A stretch of 64,000 nt of DNA from Primulina eburnea. Taxonomy: Eukaryota > Streptophyta > Magnoliopsida > Lamiales > Gesneriaceae. A program made the translations under genes and the position numbers. Numbering within the stretch: the first letter of the stretch is position 1; every line of letters begins with the position of its first letter. The notes below the pieces were generated by a model. It made no database searches, had not been told where the DNA came from, and saw nothing but the letters and a program-made list of their open reading frames with translations. The stretch spans positions 7,076,885-7,140,884 of the forward strand of contig NC_133102.1 of assembly GCF_022965805.1 (NCBI RefSeq). Reading direction: 5' to 3'. Of the stretch, positions 23,237-32,369 are shown one piece after another.

Positions 23237-23751
23237 ACAACAGCATCAAGTTGAGGTAGCTCTTATCTTTCCATTTGGGTATTTATTGTTTTGTACGTTA
23301 TTCAGATATATGATGTAATTATGATCTTTTCGATGGATGATAGTTTTTGTCGATGAAGCTTGAGGCTGTTAATTCAGGACTTAACCACAGAGCAAAAGGG
23401 TTTCCTTCGGAATATGTAAGCTTCACCACATCTACTAATAATTTGAATCTGGTTAAATATTTTTTCAATGATTAGGCATTTTGTTCTCCAGATAAGAAAG
23501 ATGGTATATGTAGCTGTAACTTGCTTTATATTTTGATTATCAATTAAGTCCATGATAGTTAAAGAACTAAAATGAAATATTTTGCTTGCCTGCTCTTAAC
23601 CTTTTCTCTTTGAATGATTACATACTTCCCCGTTGAATTTTGGTTAAAGTTGAATTATATATAAGAAGGTTAATTTTGTTTTATGTTTGAACTTGGTGAA
23701 CACTAGTTCAAATGCTAAAGTTTACTTCTAATTTAGTTTGAATATCTAACT

Positions 23752-24620
23752 CAGGGCCGATCCTAACAATATTTGGGCCTGAGTCTAATTTTTAGAAAAA
23801 GGCCTCTGAATCCATAGCAATTTTTAAAATTAAATCAATACGTTAAAACAATATAAAAAACTAAAAGAATAAAAAAATCAAACATGTCCAAAATAATCGT
23901 TAAAAAACAATCCGTCTAACGTTTTATTTCTAAAAATACTAATCAAGACTGTATAATCAAGTTGTTCAGTAATTCCTTTCTCAATCGATAACATAGTCTA
24001 TCCATTCAATCTTTTTTGTGACATTAGAAAAGTTTTGATGAGCTTTAACTTTGAGAAACTTCGCTATGCATTTGCTACTATGATCAGGACAGTCAACAAG
24101 ATTTTATAAACAATATGAGCATTTGAGATTCTAAATGCAATCAAATGAGTATCACATAAAAAAACGCTGATGATCAAGCGCAACAATCTTTAGCCACATC
24201 AATAGCTTGAATGAATCTCCCACTTTTTACACAACTAAATAATTGGGAAAGGCTGTCTTACTCACCAACCGAATTCAACATCAAATATACATATCAGTTA
24301 CAGCTAATCACCACACATTCTTGATACGTCCCACATACACATTTTCAACCTTTCACTTTTGAATTTTGATCTTAGCTGGACCTGATATGGGAATTTTCCG
24401 ACTATAAGCTCTTTTTAATCCAGGTCTCTACTCAGCGTTCCTAACATACCTTAAAATATTTATTTGGATTTTTCTATGTACTCTCAAGCAAAATTTCAAA
24501 GCAAGATATTTCTTGATTTGGAAATCTTAAAATTTAAATAATATTTTAATTTTATTCCTTTTTGCTCGTTATGTTTTCGTTTTTCTTGATTTTGTTTTAA
24601 TTATTTAACACAAACAAGTA

Positions 24621-24669
<49 letters not shown>

Positions 24670-24858
24670 TAAAATAATAATGAGTATATTCACTGTTGTG
24701 GGTCCCATAGATCCGGTGGAATGAAGAAGACGAGAGACGAACTCGTGTGCTCCACCAAGGAAACTAAAATTAAATATTACAATTTAAAATTTTTGGGCCC
24801 CAAACAAATTTGGGCCTGAGTCATTGGACTCTTTTGACTCTGCATAAGCACGGCCCTG
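23752..24858 (-). mobile_element. hAT element, 1.1 kb, with decayed TTF/ZMYM-type transposase remnant
   Basis: The ends are CAGGGCCG inverted repeats (left CAGGGCCGATCC; the right complement reads CAGGGCCGTGCT). A perfect 8 bp TSD ATCTAACT flanks them (23744-23751, 24859-24866). On minus, about 23870-24100, a broken frame reads LSIEKGITEQLDYTVLI, resembling the C-terminal dimerisation region of TTF-type (zinc finger MYM-like) hAT transposases, with an internal TAG. It also holds an AT microsatellite (24619-24666). Non-autonomous now. Confidence 0.85.
24619..24666. repeat. (AT)n microsatellite
   Basis: A near-continuous AT run of about 45 bp inside the hAT element. Confidence 0.9.
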
Positions 24859-24866
24859 ATCTAACT

Positions 24867-25750
24867 TGACCAGTTTTTTCATCACTGGTACTTACTGTCG
24901 CCACAAAATCACGATTAAGCATCTCTTTGTAAATTTTTAGCATATGTAATTCAAGGTAATTATCGTGGGGATTAATGTGTTAAGAACAATGTGGAACATT
25001 ATATTGGGCTTGGAATTTTAGTAAGTAAATTTACCTATATCCAGAATGATTATAGGAAAATGAAGGGGTGGACTCTTTTAAAAAGTGCTCCCTGTATCAT
25101 ACCCACTTTGGCCTATATGTTCTTCCAAAATGTCATTTACATTTACTTTCCCTAATTGCATTGTGCATGGATAAATGCGTAAAAATACTTAAAAATCGGT
25201 GTGTACTTGTATTCTGAAATACTTAATGGAAGTTAATCAGGAGTAGATGGATTTTCAACGTGACTTAACTTGTGAATTACGGAAATTAATGCTCTCGCTG
25301 TTATATACTAGTGAAAAAATTGTGTAAGATGTCGATAATTGAAGCTTAATAACTTGTAGGATCCCCCACTTCTCTCCCCTTGGTCCATGATCAAGGACCT
25401 CAACTCGCTTTCTTTGGCAACTATCATGTCGCATAATAACAGTCACAGTTTCATTTGAAACTAGCATAATTTGTTTTTGTGTTCTATTCATTATTGCCGT
25501 TGTCAGTAAATTAGACGCATGTATTATTTTTGCTTCAAATAAAAGACATATTTGCTTGATTTTAATTTTTTTTCCCCTGACTGGAAAGCATGGTCTTGCA
25601 GCTACCAGTGCAAATATCCAATCCCAACAGAACACTATATGTGTCCAAGACATCAAGAGAATATGATGTAGATACACAGATGCTCTCCTTTGGGACTTAG
25701 CTAATGGAATTCTACTTGATGCTACATTTCAATTGCACATATCGATAATT
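24867..25750. other. Intergenic; possible decayed 3' part of the bHLH gene
   Basis: A 140-codon minus ORF (25255-25677) has no recognisable motif. On plus, 25655-25700 reads TSREYDVDTQ before a stop, faintly like bHLH C-termini. I do not consider either supported. Confidence 0.25.
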
Positions 25751-25758
25751 GTCGCATG

Positions 25759-26154
25759 CAGGTACGGAGCCACCCCAAAGGCTGGCGTGGGCTCCAGTCC
25801 AGGTTAGATTTTTGGGCATATTAAAAAATATGGATGTATTAGCGACGATTTTACTAAATCCGTCGCTAAAAGTTTTTAATTTATTAAAAAGTTTAGCCCC
25901 TAGCCCAGACAAAAAAAAAAACGGATGGATTAGCGACGGTTTTAATCAATCCGTCGCTAAAATTACACGGTTTAGTTATATAGCGACGGTTTTGGTATAG
26001 CGACGGTTTTTGTACAAACCGTCGCTATATAGCGACGGTTGCGTACAAACCGTCGCCAAGCTCTGCGACGGTTTAATCAAAACCGTCGCCGATGCCGATT
26101 TAGAGCCGTTGGCTACTCAGCCTAGTCTCAAATTCTTTCCTGGCTACGTCCCTG
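25759..26154. mobile_element. hAT-like MITE, 396 bp, packed with GCGACGG motifs
   Basis: The ends are CAGGTACGGAGCCACC (left) and the complement CAGGGACGTAGCCAGG (right). The flanks are GTCGCATG (25751-25758) and GTCACATG (26155-26162), an 8 bp TSD with one mismatch. The interior has about ten GCGACGG/CCGTCGC motifs in both directions, able to fold into hairpins. Confidence 0.8.
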
Positions 26155-26646
26155 GTCACATGTATTACAGATTTGTCAGATGTATTATAAAATTATTCTG
26201 CCAACGTACAACGACTTCTTGAATCTTGATCTTGGTTGTAAGATATCCATGTTAATTGTTGAAGTTAGATTTATCTTCTTAAACATTATCCATGCCCTTA
26301 CTTCATGGACAATGAACGTGGTCGTGTTTCGCAAAAATATAGATTCTTTACCACTTATTGCTAACTAACAATTTATGGAAAAAATGATAAAAATATATTT
26401 TCTTTCAAATTTTACTCCACCAACCATTGTAACTTCCCACTAAGATCAAAATTCCTCAACTTCCGTTCTATATAATCTCTATTTCTTTTATTCTAATTTT
26501 TTTTAATTTTCTAATGTTAGAGTAGGTGTCCAGTGAGTCAACTTGTGGTTTGTGTTGTATTGACTCTAATGTAAAAATAATATTTATTTTAATAATATTT
26601 TATGATTTTATTCGATTATAATATTTCTTTATATGTATACCTGTAA
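26155..26646. other. AT-rich intergenic DNA
   Basis: No gene or element end was recognised. Confidence 0.5.
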
Positions 26647-27930
26647 TGCCCAAACTTTAAAAAAAAGTGCGAAAAAAAAAGTTACTGTTTACGGGTTACT
26701 ATTCAAGCGCTGCGGCGCTAGAATATTAGTGTCTAGGCGCTAGAGCTGTGGCATTTTGGCGCTGAGGCGCTAAAAAGTGGCGCTGTAGCGCTAGAAATGC
26801 GAAAAATCAATATGTAAGCCATCTTTCACCTCTTCCAATCATTTCCCTCCTCCTTCACGCAAACCCTTATCCATCTCTCCTCCATTTTCGAACTTCTTCC
26901 TCATTTTATGGGTGATTCTCTCAAGAAAAATATGAAATGAAGGTAGATTTGTGATCCTCTCGTCATGGGCTTCAAGATGATGTAAGTATTTCTCATTTTT
27001 ATCAAGTTTGGAAATGGGTTGAAGTTTAGAATTAATATTTGAGTTGATATTTGGGATATTAAGGTGTTGAAAATGTTGTATTTGAGTTGGTTTGAATTTA
27101 AAAAGGGATATGATCATGATTTCTTGTTTATGTGTAAAGAATGATTTTTACACCTTCTGTATTTCGTGTATATGGGACAGTTATATTTGGATTTTGGAGT
27201 TATGATCTCCATCAAACTTGTAGAGCATCAAGTTAGCTTCGATTTGGTTCTTGAATCACTCAATTCTATGAAGAAACGAGAGAGATAAGTGATTTTTACT
27301 AAATGGTCTGGAAATTCGAGTTAATACAGATTTGCGTACATGCCTTCTATTTATTTGAATTCTGGGAATTATTGGTTGAGATTCTGGATTTGATGTTCAA
27401 ATAAAAGTTATAGAACATGTCTTGTCTTCGAAATGATACCAAATTGGCTTGATTCCATTGGTTATTGAGGGAGTTATGCTCAAAATACTAAAGTGTGCTA
27501 GAAATGTATTGACACATAATTCGTGGGAATTATGTTGTATGTTTCAGATTATGAACAAATGGGTAAATGACTTTATTTGACAAAACTTTGTCAAGATTAA
27601 TTGTTGGTCTTTGAGTTTTCTTGCGTATCCAATTTGCGGATCTTGATTTGATGTGCTATTGAATTAATTATGAATTTTGTACATAAACTGCTCCGTTTTG
27701 ATAAATGATTCAAGTTCTTGAATTATAATGACTTCAGAGGTTTATGAACCAACTTCACACTTTGATATCGTTTTGTTAATATTTGAAAGGTATGTTACGG
27801 TTGGTAACATACGAGGTAAAAGTATAATTTTTATTTTAAATTGAAAATTCTATGGTTCGATGAATTACTTATTCTTGGAAGCCCACGACCGTGACTCCAC
27901 ATCACCGTCCCCTGATTTTGAAGTCCGTCG
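26647..27930 (+). mobile_element. Probable gypsy-type LTR remnant
   Basis: It begins TGTAATGCCCAAAC, similar to gypsy LTR starts of the TGATGCCCG type. Within the first 160 bp is an array of GGCGCT/AGCGCC words. The far end and a TSD could not be fixed; 27930 is approximate. Confidence 0.4.
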
Positions 27931-28564
27931 ATCTAATCTCGACGCAAATTTCATGTGGATTTACAGTGCAATCTGCATGAAGAACATAGTCTCTGATCAT
28001 GAAGATGATTGAAGTGGTTGAAGAAAGTTCATAGAGATTTACAGGAAGAGCTATTACCGTCTAAACACCGGGATAGTTGGAGCCGATGTCAAATACGCAA
28101 AGGTAGATTAAACTAAATCATATGACGGTCAAAAATAATTTGAACGTCAAAACAATTTTTTTTAAAACTTCCGCTACGTATTGAGTACGAGAAAACGGTA
28201 TGCCAACAGCTAATGCTAGAACGACAATATTCATGTATTATACTACACGCATTGCATGTGCTTGGTTACTAGTATATCATTAAAAGTTATCTCTAAATAA
28301 TGTAGAAAGATGAATAAAATGGCTCGTTCTATATTAAAATTATCAATAAATATATTTTTTTATTGGAATTTTATTACTATGTAAGGAATTGCCATGATCA
28401 TGTACCAAGATTACATATTATGGATAAAAGAAAATCCAATAGTCAACTTTTTAAATAAATGTCAATAATGAACTTTATGAGTATAATTTGCCAAAAAAGC
28501 ACTGAAAATATTCAAATAATCCACAACTAAATCAACCTTTCCATTCACCACCTAACCTGCACTC

Positions 28565-28577
28565 TATATATATATAC
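28565..28577 (+). promoter_or_regulatory. TATA box of PMEI-like gene 1
   Basis: CTCTATATATATATACACA lies about 70 bp before the ATG at 28635. The same arrangement is kept in the duplicated gene. Confidence 0.65.
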
Positions 28578-28634
28578 ACATCAATGTGACAACAAAACAC
28601 CACACAACCAAAAAGCAAGAAACCAAAAAATATA

Positions 28635-29168
28635 ATGGAGTTTATATTCAACAAAACCATCTTCCTCTTCGCGTTGATACTCGTCATCGACGGGTCTTTC
28701 TTCGGTAAACCAGTAGATGCTACTGCACTCGAAGACGTATGTCGTAAGACATTTGACGAAAATTACTGTTTAACCGATTTCGGGTCGAGTTCGAGCACGA
28801 AAACGGCTCCCATCCCAGCGCTGGCAAATTTAGCCATCGGGAAGGTGATAGAGAACATGAACACGACTCAACGTGTGCTCGATCTCATGTTGTATCTCAT
28901 AACCGATCCTCAAATCCACAATGTAGTAACCGAATGCAAGAATTTTTATTTTCCTGCTTTTTCGTCCATAGTATCATCAGCATACGATAATCTGAATCAT
29001 GGGCAGTATCGCCAACTCGGTCAGCAGGCTACGCAAGTGTTTAACGCCGCCGATCACTGTGAGAAAGCTTACGCTACTCTCCTCCAGAAGCCCCCTTTCG
29101 AGGATTCCATTTATAATTTGAAACGTATATCTAATATTCTCGAGGTTATTGTTGGTGACTTCTTATAA
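28635..29168 (+). CDS. PMEI / invertase-inhibitor-domain protein 1
   Basis: Intronless, 177 aa. Residues 1 to about 29 form a signal peptide (hydrophobic core TIFLFALILVI), so the product is secreted to the cell wall or vacuole. The mature part has the four cysteines of the family, Cys36, Cys45, Cys101 and Cys142, in the usual pattern: a short first pair and a long second pair. Typical words are CRKTFDENYC, ECKNFYFPAFSS and HCEKAYATL. The family blocks pectin methylesterase or cell-wall/vacuolar invertase by a four-helix bundle; which target applies cannot be told from sequence. A TATA box lies 70 bp upstream. The next gene is its tandem duplicate. Confidence 0.88.
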   Translation: MEFIFNKTIFLFALILVIDGSFFGKPVDATALEDVCRKTFDENYCLTDFGSSSSTKTAPIPALANLAIGKVIENMNTTQRVLDLMLYLITDPQIHNVVTECKNFYFPAFSSIVSSAYDNLNHGQYRQLGQQATQVFNAADHCEKAYATLLQKPPFEDSIYNLKRISNILEVIVGDFL

Positions 29169-29430
29169 GTTCTAGCTAGGGGAAAGAAGTTTGATAAGAT
29201 GTTTCCAACGTTGTAATAAACCCAAACATAACTTAATAACCAAAATAAAAATTTTGAAAAGTTATCGTACATATATATGTTGCCTTTTTATTTTAAATAA
29301 TGCATTAAAAAATATTTTGATACATGAACTATTGGTTAATTGACATATGAACTACTGTAAATGACTTAATTGGTACATGATCCAACTAAAAGATAAATTT
29401 TAACCTTAACTTATATTGTTTTTGAGTCCA

Positions 29431-29472
<42 letters not shown>

Positions 29473-29484
29473 ATAATATCAGAG

Positions 29485-29890
29485 CCATGGAAATAGTCTG
29501 GTTAATAATTTAGCACTTTTATTCAAATAAATATTTTCAGCATGAAAGAAACTGTTCAAAACAGTTTAAATGAAAAATATGATTTACCTGAAAATTTAGA
29601 TTTATTGAATAAATGGACTATTCCTAATATATAATCTAAAATGATCTATAAGTTAGGAACCTTTGAAAAAATTAGTTTCAAACAAGTAGTTAAAACTACA
29701 GAATCTTCGGTACCTCTTCATAATGAAGAAATGATTATTAGATTATTAAGCAATAAAGATATTTTACCTCATAGGAAAAATTATAGATTTATTCATATAT
29801 GTTTAATTCAAATTGCCATGACATATTATTCATATAGATTTATCGTTAAATTTATCGTGAATTATTTAGTTCTGGCCATAAAGATATCTA
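29485..29890 (+). pseudogene. Possible endogenous pararetrovirus-like (caulimovirid movement-protein-like) fragment
   Basis: It sits exactly between the two duplication copies. A frame starting at 29542 is broken by TAA and resumes at 29641. It carries a KNYRFIHI..IQIA motif of the kind I associate with the 30K-type movement proteins of Caulimoviridae. A tRNA-Met primer-site-like ATCAGAGCCATGG lies at about 29480. The protein motif match is from memory and only a short fragment is present; it is not intact. A retrotransposon origin is the main alternative. Confidence 0.4.
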
Positions 29891-30775
29891 AAATGAAGAA
29901 AGTTCACAGGGATTTACAAGAAGAGCTATTACCAACTAAACACTGAAATAGTTGGAGCCGGTGTTAAATATACATGCGAAGGTAAATTAAACTAAATCAT
30001 ATGATGACCAAAAACAGTTTGAACGTCAAAACAAAAATACTAAAACTTTCAATACGTCTTGAGTACGAGAAAACGGTATGCCAAATAACAAATGCTAGAA
30101 ACTTTAATTTTATTCATTTGTTTATTTTTTTCTAAAAAGACAATATTCATGTATTTATACTGCACACATCGTGTGTTCTCGGTTACTAGTATATCATTAA
30201 AAGTTATCTCCAAATAATGTAGAAGGATGAATAAAACGGCTCATTCTATATTACAAATTATCAATAAATATATTTATTTATTGGAAGTTTATTAGTATGT
30301 AAGAAATTGCCATGATCATATACAAAGATTAAATATTATGGATAAAAGAAAATCCAATAATTCTATTCATGCATGCGAGGTCATATTTGTTGTATACATG
30401 AATTAATATAATATTAGAGAAATCATTAATGATCCAATTTAATATTATGTAAATATTAGCCATTAAAATCTCAAATTTATTAGTTATTATCATAATTAGT
30501 TTGATCTTGTGTAATTTTATCAATTGTTTTCCATGCAATTTTGTATATTTATCCAACAGCTGTGAATGGAAAATATGAGCAATTAGTAGTGATTATTGAA
30601 AACATACAAAATCATGCTTTTAACTAATAGTCAACTTCTTATGTAAATGTCAATAATGAACTTTATATGTATAATTTGCAAAAAAAAAAAAAAAAAAAAA
30701 AAGAAAAAGCTCTGAAAATATTCAAATAATCCACAACTAAATCAACCTAATCCATTGACCACCTACCATGCACTC

Positions 30776-30783
30776 TATATATA
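30776..30783 (+). promoter_or_regulatory. TATA box of PMEI-like gene 2
   Basis: CTCTATATATACACAC lies 76 bp before the ATG at 30852. It is orthologous to the TATA box of gene 1. Confidence 0.65.
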
Positions 30784-30851
30784 CACACATCAATGTCACA
30801 ACAAAACACCACACAACCAAAAAAAAAAAAAAAAAGAAACCAAATAATATA

Positions 30852-31385
30852 ATGGAGTTTTCATTCCTCAAAACCATCTTCCTCTTCGCGTTGATACTCG
30901 TCATCGACGGGTCTTTCTTCGGTAAACCAGTAGATGCTACTGCACTCGAAGACATATGTCGTAAGACATTCGACCAGCATTTCTGTTTAACCAATTTCGG
31001 GTGGAAGTGGAGCACGAAAACGGCTCCCATCCCAGTTCTAGCAAATTTAGCCATCGAGAATGTGATAGATAACATGAACATGACTCGAAATATGATCGAT
31101 TTCCTCTTATATTTCACAACTGATCCTCAACTCCACAACGTAGAAACCGAGTGCAATAATTTTTATGTTCCTGCTTTCTCTTCCATAGTATCATCAGCGT
31201 CCTATAATCTGAATCACGGGCAATATAGCCAACTCGGTCAGCAGGCTACGCAAGCGTTTAACGCTGCCGATCAATGCCAGAAAGCTTATGCTACTCTCTT
31301 CAAGATGGCCCCTTTCGAGACATATATTTATAATTTGAAACGTCTATCTAATATTCTTGAGGTTATTGCTGATGACTTCTTATAA
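30852..31385 (+). CDS. PMEI / invertase-inhibitor-domain protein 2 (tandem duplicate)
   Basis: Intronless, 177 aa, about 76% identical by eye to the first copy (42 differences). An open frame begins further upstream at 30768, but the homologous start is the ATG at 30852, which opens the same signal peptide. Cysteines 36, 45, 101 and 142 are all kept. The signal peptide (2 changes in 30 residues) is far more conserved than the exposed helices, where changes cluster (residues 42-53, 69-88 and 151-158). The frame is intact, so it is likely functional or recently so. Role as for gene 1: secreted inhibitor of pectin methylesterase or invertase. Confidence 0.88.
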   Translation: MEFSFLKTIFLFALILVIDGSFFGKPVDATALEDICRKTFDQHFCLTNFGWKWSTKTAPIPVLANLAIENVIDNMNMTRNMIDFLLYFTTDPQLHNVETECNNFYVPAFSSIVSSASYNLNHGQYSQLGQQATQAFNAADQCQKAYATLFKMAPFETYIYNLKRLSNILEVIADDFL

Positions 31386-31760
31386 GTTCCAGGGGAAAGA
31401 AGTTTGATAAGGTGTTTCCAACATTGTAATAAACTCAAACATAATTGAATAACCAAAATAAAAATGTTGAAAAGTTATCATACATATGTTTGCCATTTAT
31501 TTTAGATAATGCATTAAAAATATTTTGATACACTAACTATTAGTTAATTGACAAATTCACATATGAACTATTATTGTAAATGACTTAATCGGTACATTAT
31601 CCAACTAAAAAATAAATTTTAACCTTAACTTAAATTGTTTTTGAGTCCAATAATAATAATAATTATTCTTATTATTATTATTGTTATTATTATTATTATA
31701 TTAAATTAGATATATATATATATATATATATAATTTTTTTTAAAAAAAGTATTTATTTTA

Positions 31761-32068
31761 AAATTATATTATGATAAATAAGTATCTTACTCTTTGTATT
31801 AAAATATTAAATTATTAATTAATACAAATATATCTCGATAAATTATATACTCGAATATAAAATATTTTAGACAAATTTATAAATATATAAAATAATATTA
31901 TAGTTATATGTTTAAAATTATATTATGATAAATAAGTATCGTACACTTTGTATTAAAATATTAAATTATTAATTAATACAAATATATCTTGATAAATTAT
32001 ATACTCGAATATAAAATATTTTATACAAATTTATAAATATATAAATAATATTATAGTTATACTATAAT
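31761..32068 (+). repeat. Tandem duplication, 2 x about 154 bp, AT-rich
   Basis: The stretch beginning AAATTATATTATGATAAATA at 31761 recurs at 31915 with few changes (for example CTTACTC against CGTACAC). Confidence 0.8.
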
Positions 32069-32369
32069 AAATATATATTATAGTTATATGTTAATAAATT
32101 AAAATTCGATAAATAAATCATATATACCTCTAAAATATATTTTTATATATTGATAAAACATAATAAAACAAATATATGTTGTGGGAGCCCAGATGTGTTG
32201 ATGTCAGACGATTGAAGCAACCTAATCACAATTTTTTTTATTTTTTAAAATCTGGCACTGATTTTTTAAGAAATCAGCAAACAAATTAAAATAAAAAAAA
32301 AAATCTCCTGAAATATTCTACACTAGGTGTCAGGAAAACTGACACTGTTACATGTGAATATCATTCATT

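Larger units (their letters stand above)
17903..23415 (+). pseudogene. bHLH transcription factor relic (bHLH79/BPE type), truncated and split by a copia insertion
   Basis: Three exon pieces read in order and in phase. The first, 17903-17935 (ILQDLLPGCNK, then GT), is the end of helix 1 and loop. The second, 18131-18185 plus 23242-23255 (VIGKALVLDEIINYIQ...HQVE), is helix 2 and is interrupted by the copia element and its ACAAC duplication. The third, 23344-23415 (FLSMKLEAVNSGLNHRAKG...), lies after an AG and before GTAAGC. These match plant subfamily XII bHLH factors of the BPE/bHLH79 kind, nuclear DNA-binding regulators of growth. The basic DNA-binding region and upstream exons are absent; the frame before Ile has TAA. 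No convincing C-terminal exon was fixed, though 25600-25700 could hold a decayed one. With the 5' part lost and 5 kb inside an exon, this cannot make a normal factor. Confidence 0.85.
28012..29480 (+). repeat. Segmental duplication, copy A (contains PMEI-like gene 1)
   Basis: Shared landmarks with copy B, in order: AAGAAAGTTCA, GAGCTATTACC, GAGTACGAGAAAACGGTATGC, GGTTACTAGTATATCATTAA, a TATA promoter, the whole coding region, GGTGTTTCCAAC-like 3' UTR, and a final ATT microsatellite (about 29427-29470). The duplication therefore covers promoter, gene and 3' flank. Confidence 0.85.
29893..31700 (+). repeat. Segmental duplication, copy B (contains PMEI-like gene 2)
   Basis: Matches copy A from the AAGAAAGTTCA landmark to the ATT/TTA microsatellite near 31650-31700. 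It has about 280 extra bases upstream of the promoter (about 30340-30620) and an A-rich run near 30679, which copy A lacks. Confidence 0.85.

Noticed and set aside
25255..25677. 140-codon minus-strand ORF
   Set aside because: No domain, no codon or motif support, and a neighbourhood of decayed sequence.
30768..30851. Upstream extension of PMEI-like gene 2 (Lys-rich N-terminus)
   Set aside because: It reads through the TATA/leader region and a poly-A run. The duplicate gene 1 shows the true start at the signal peptide.
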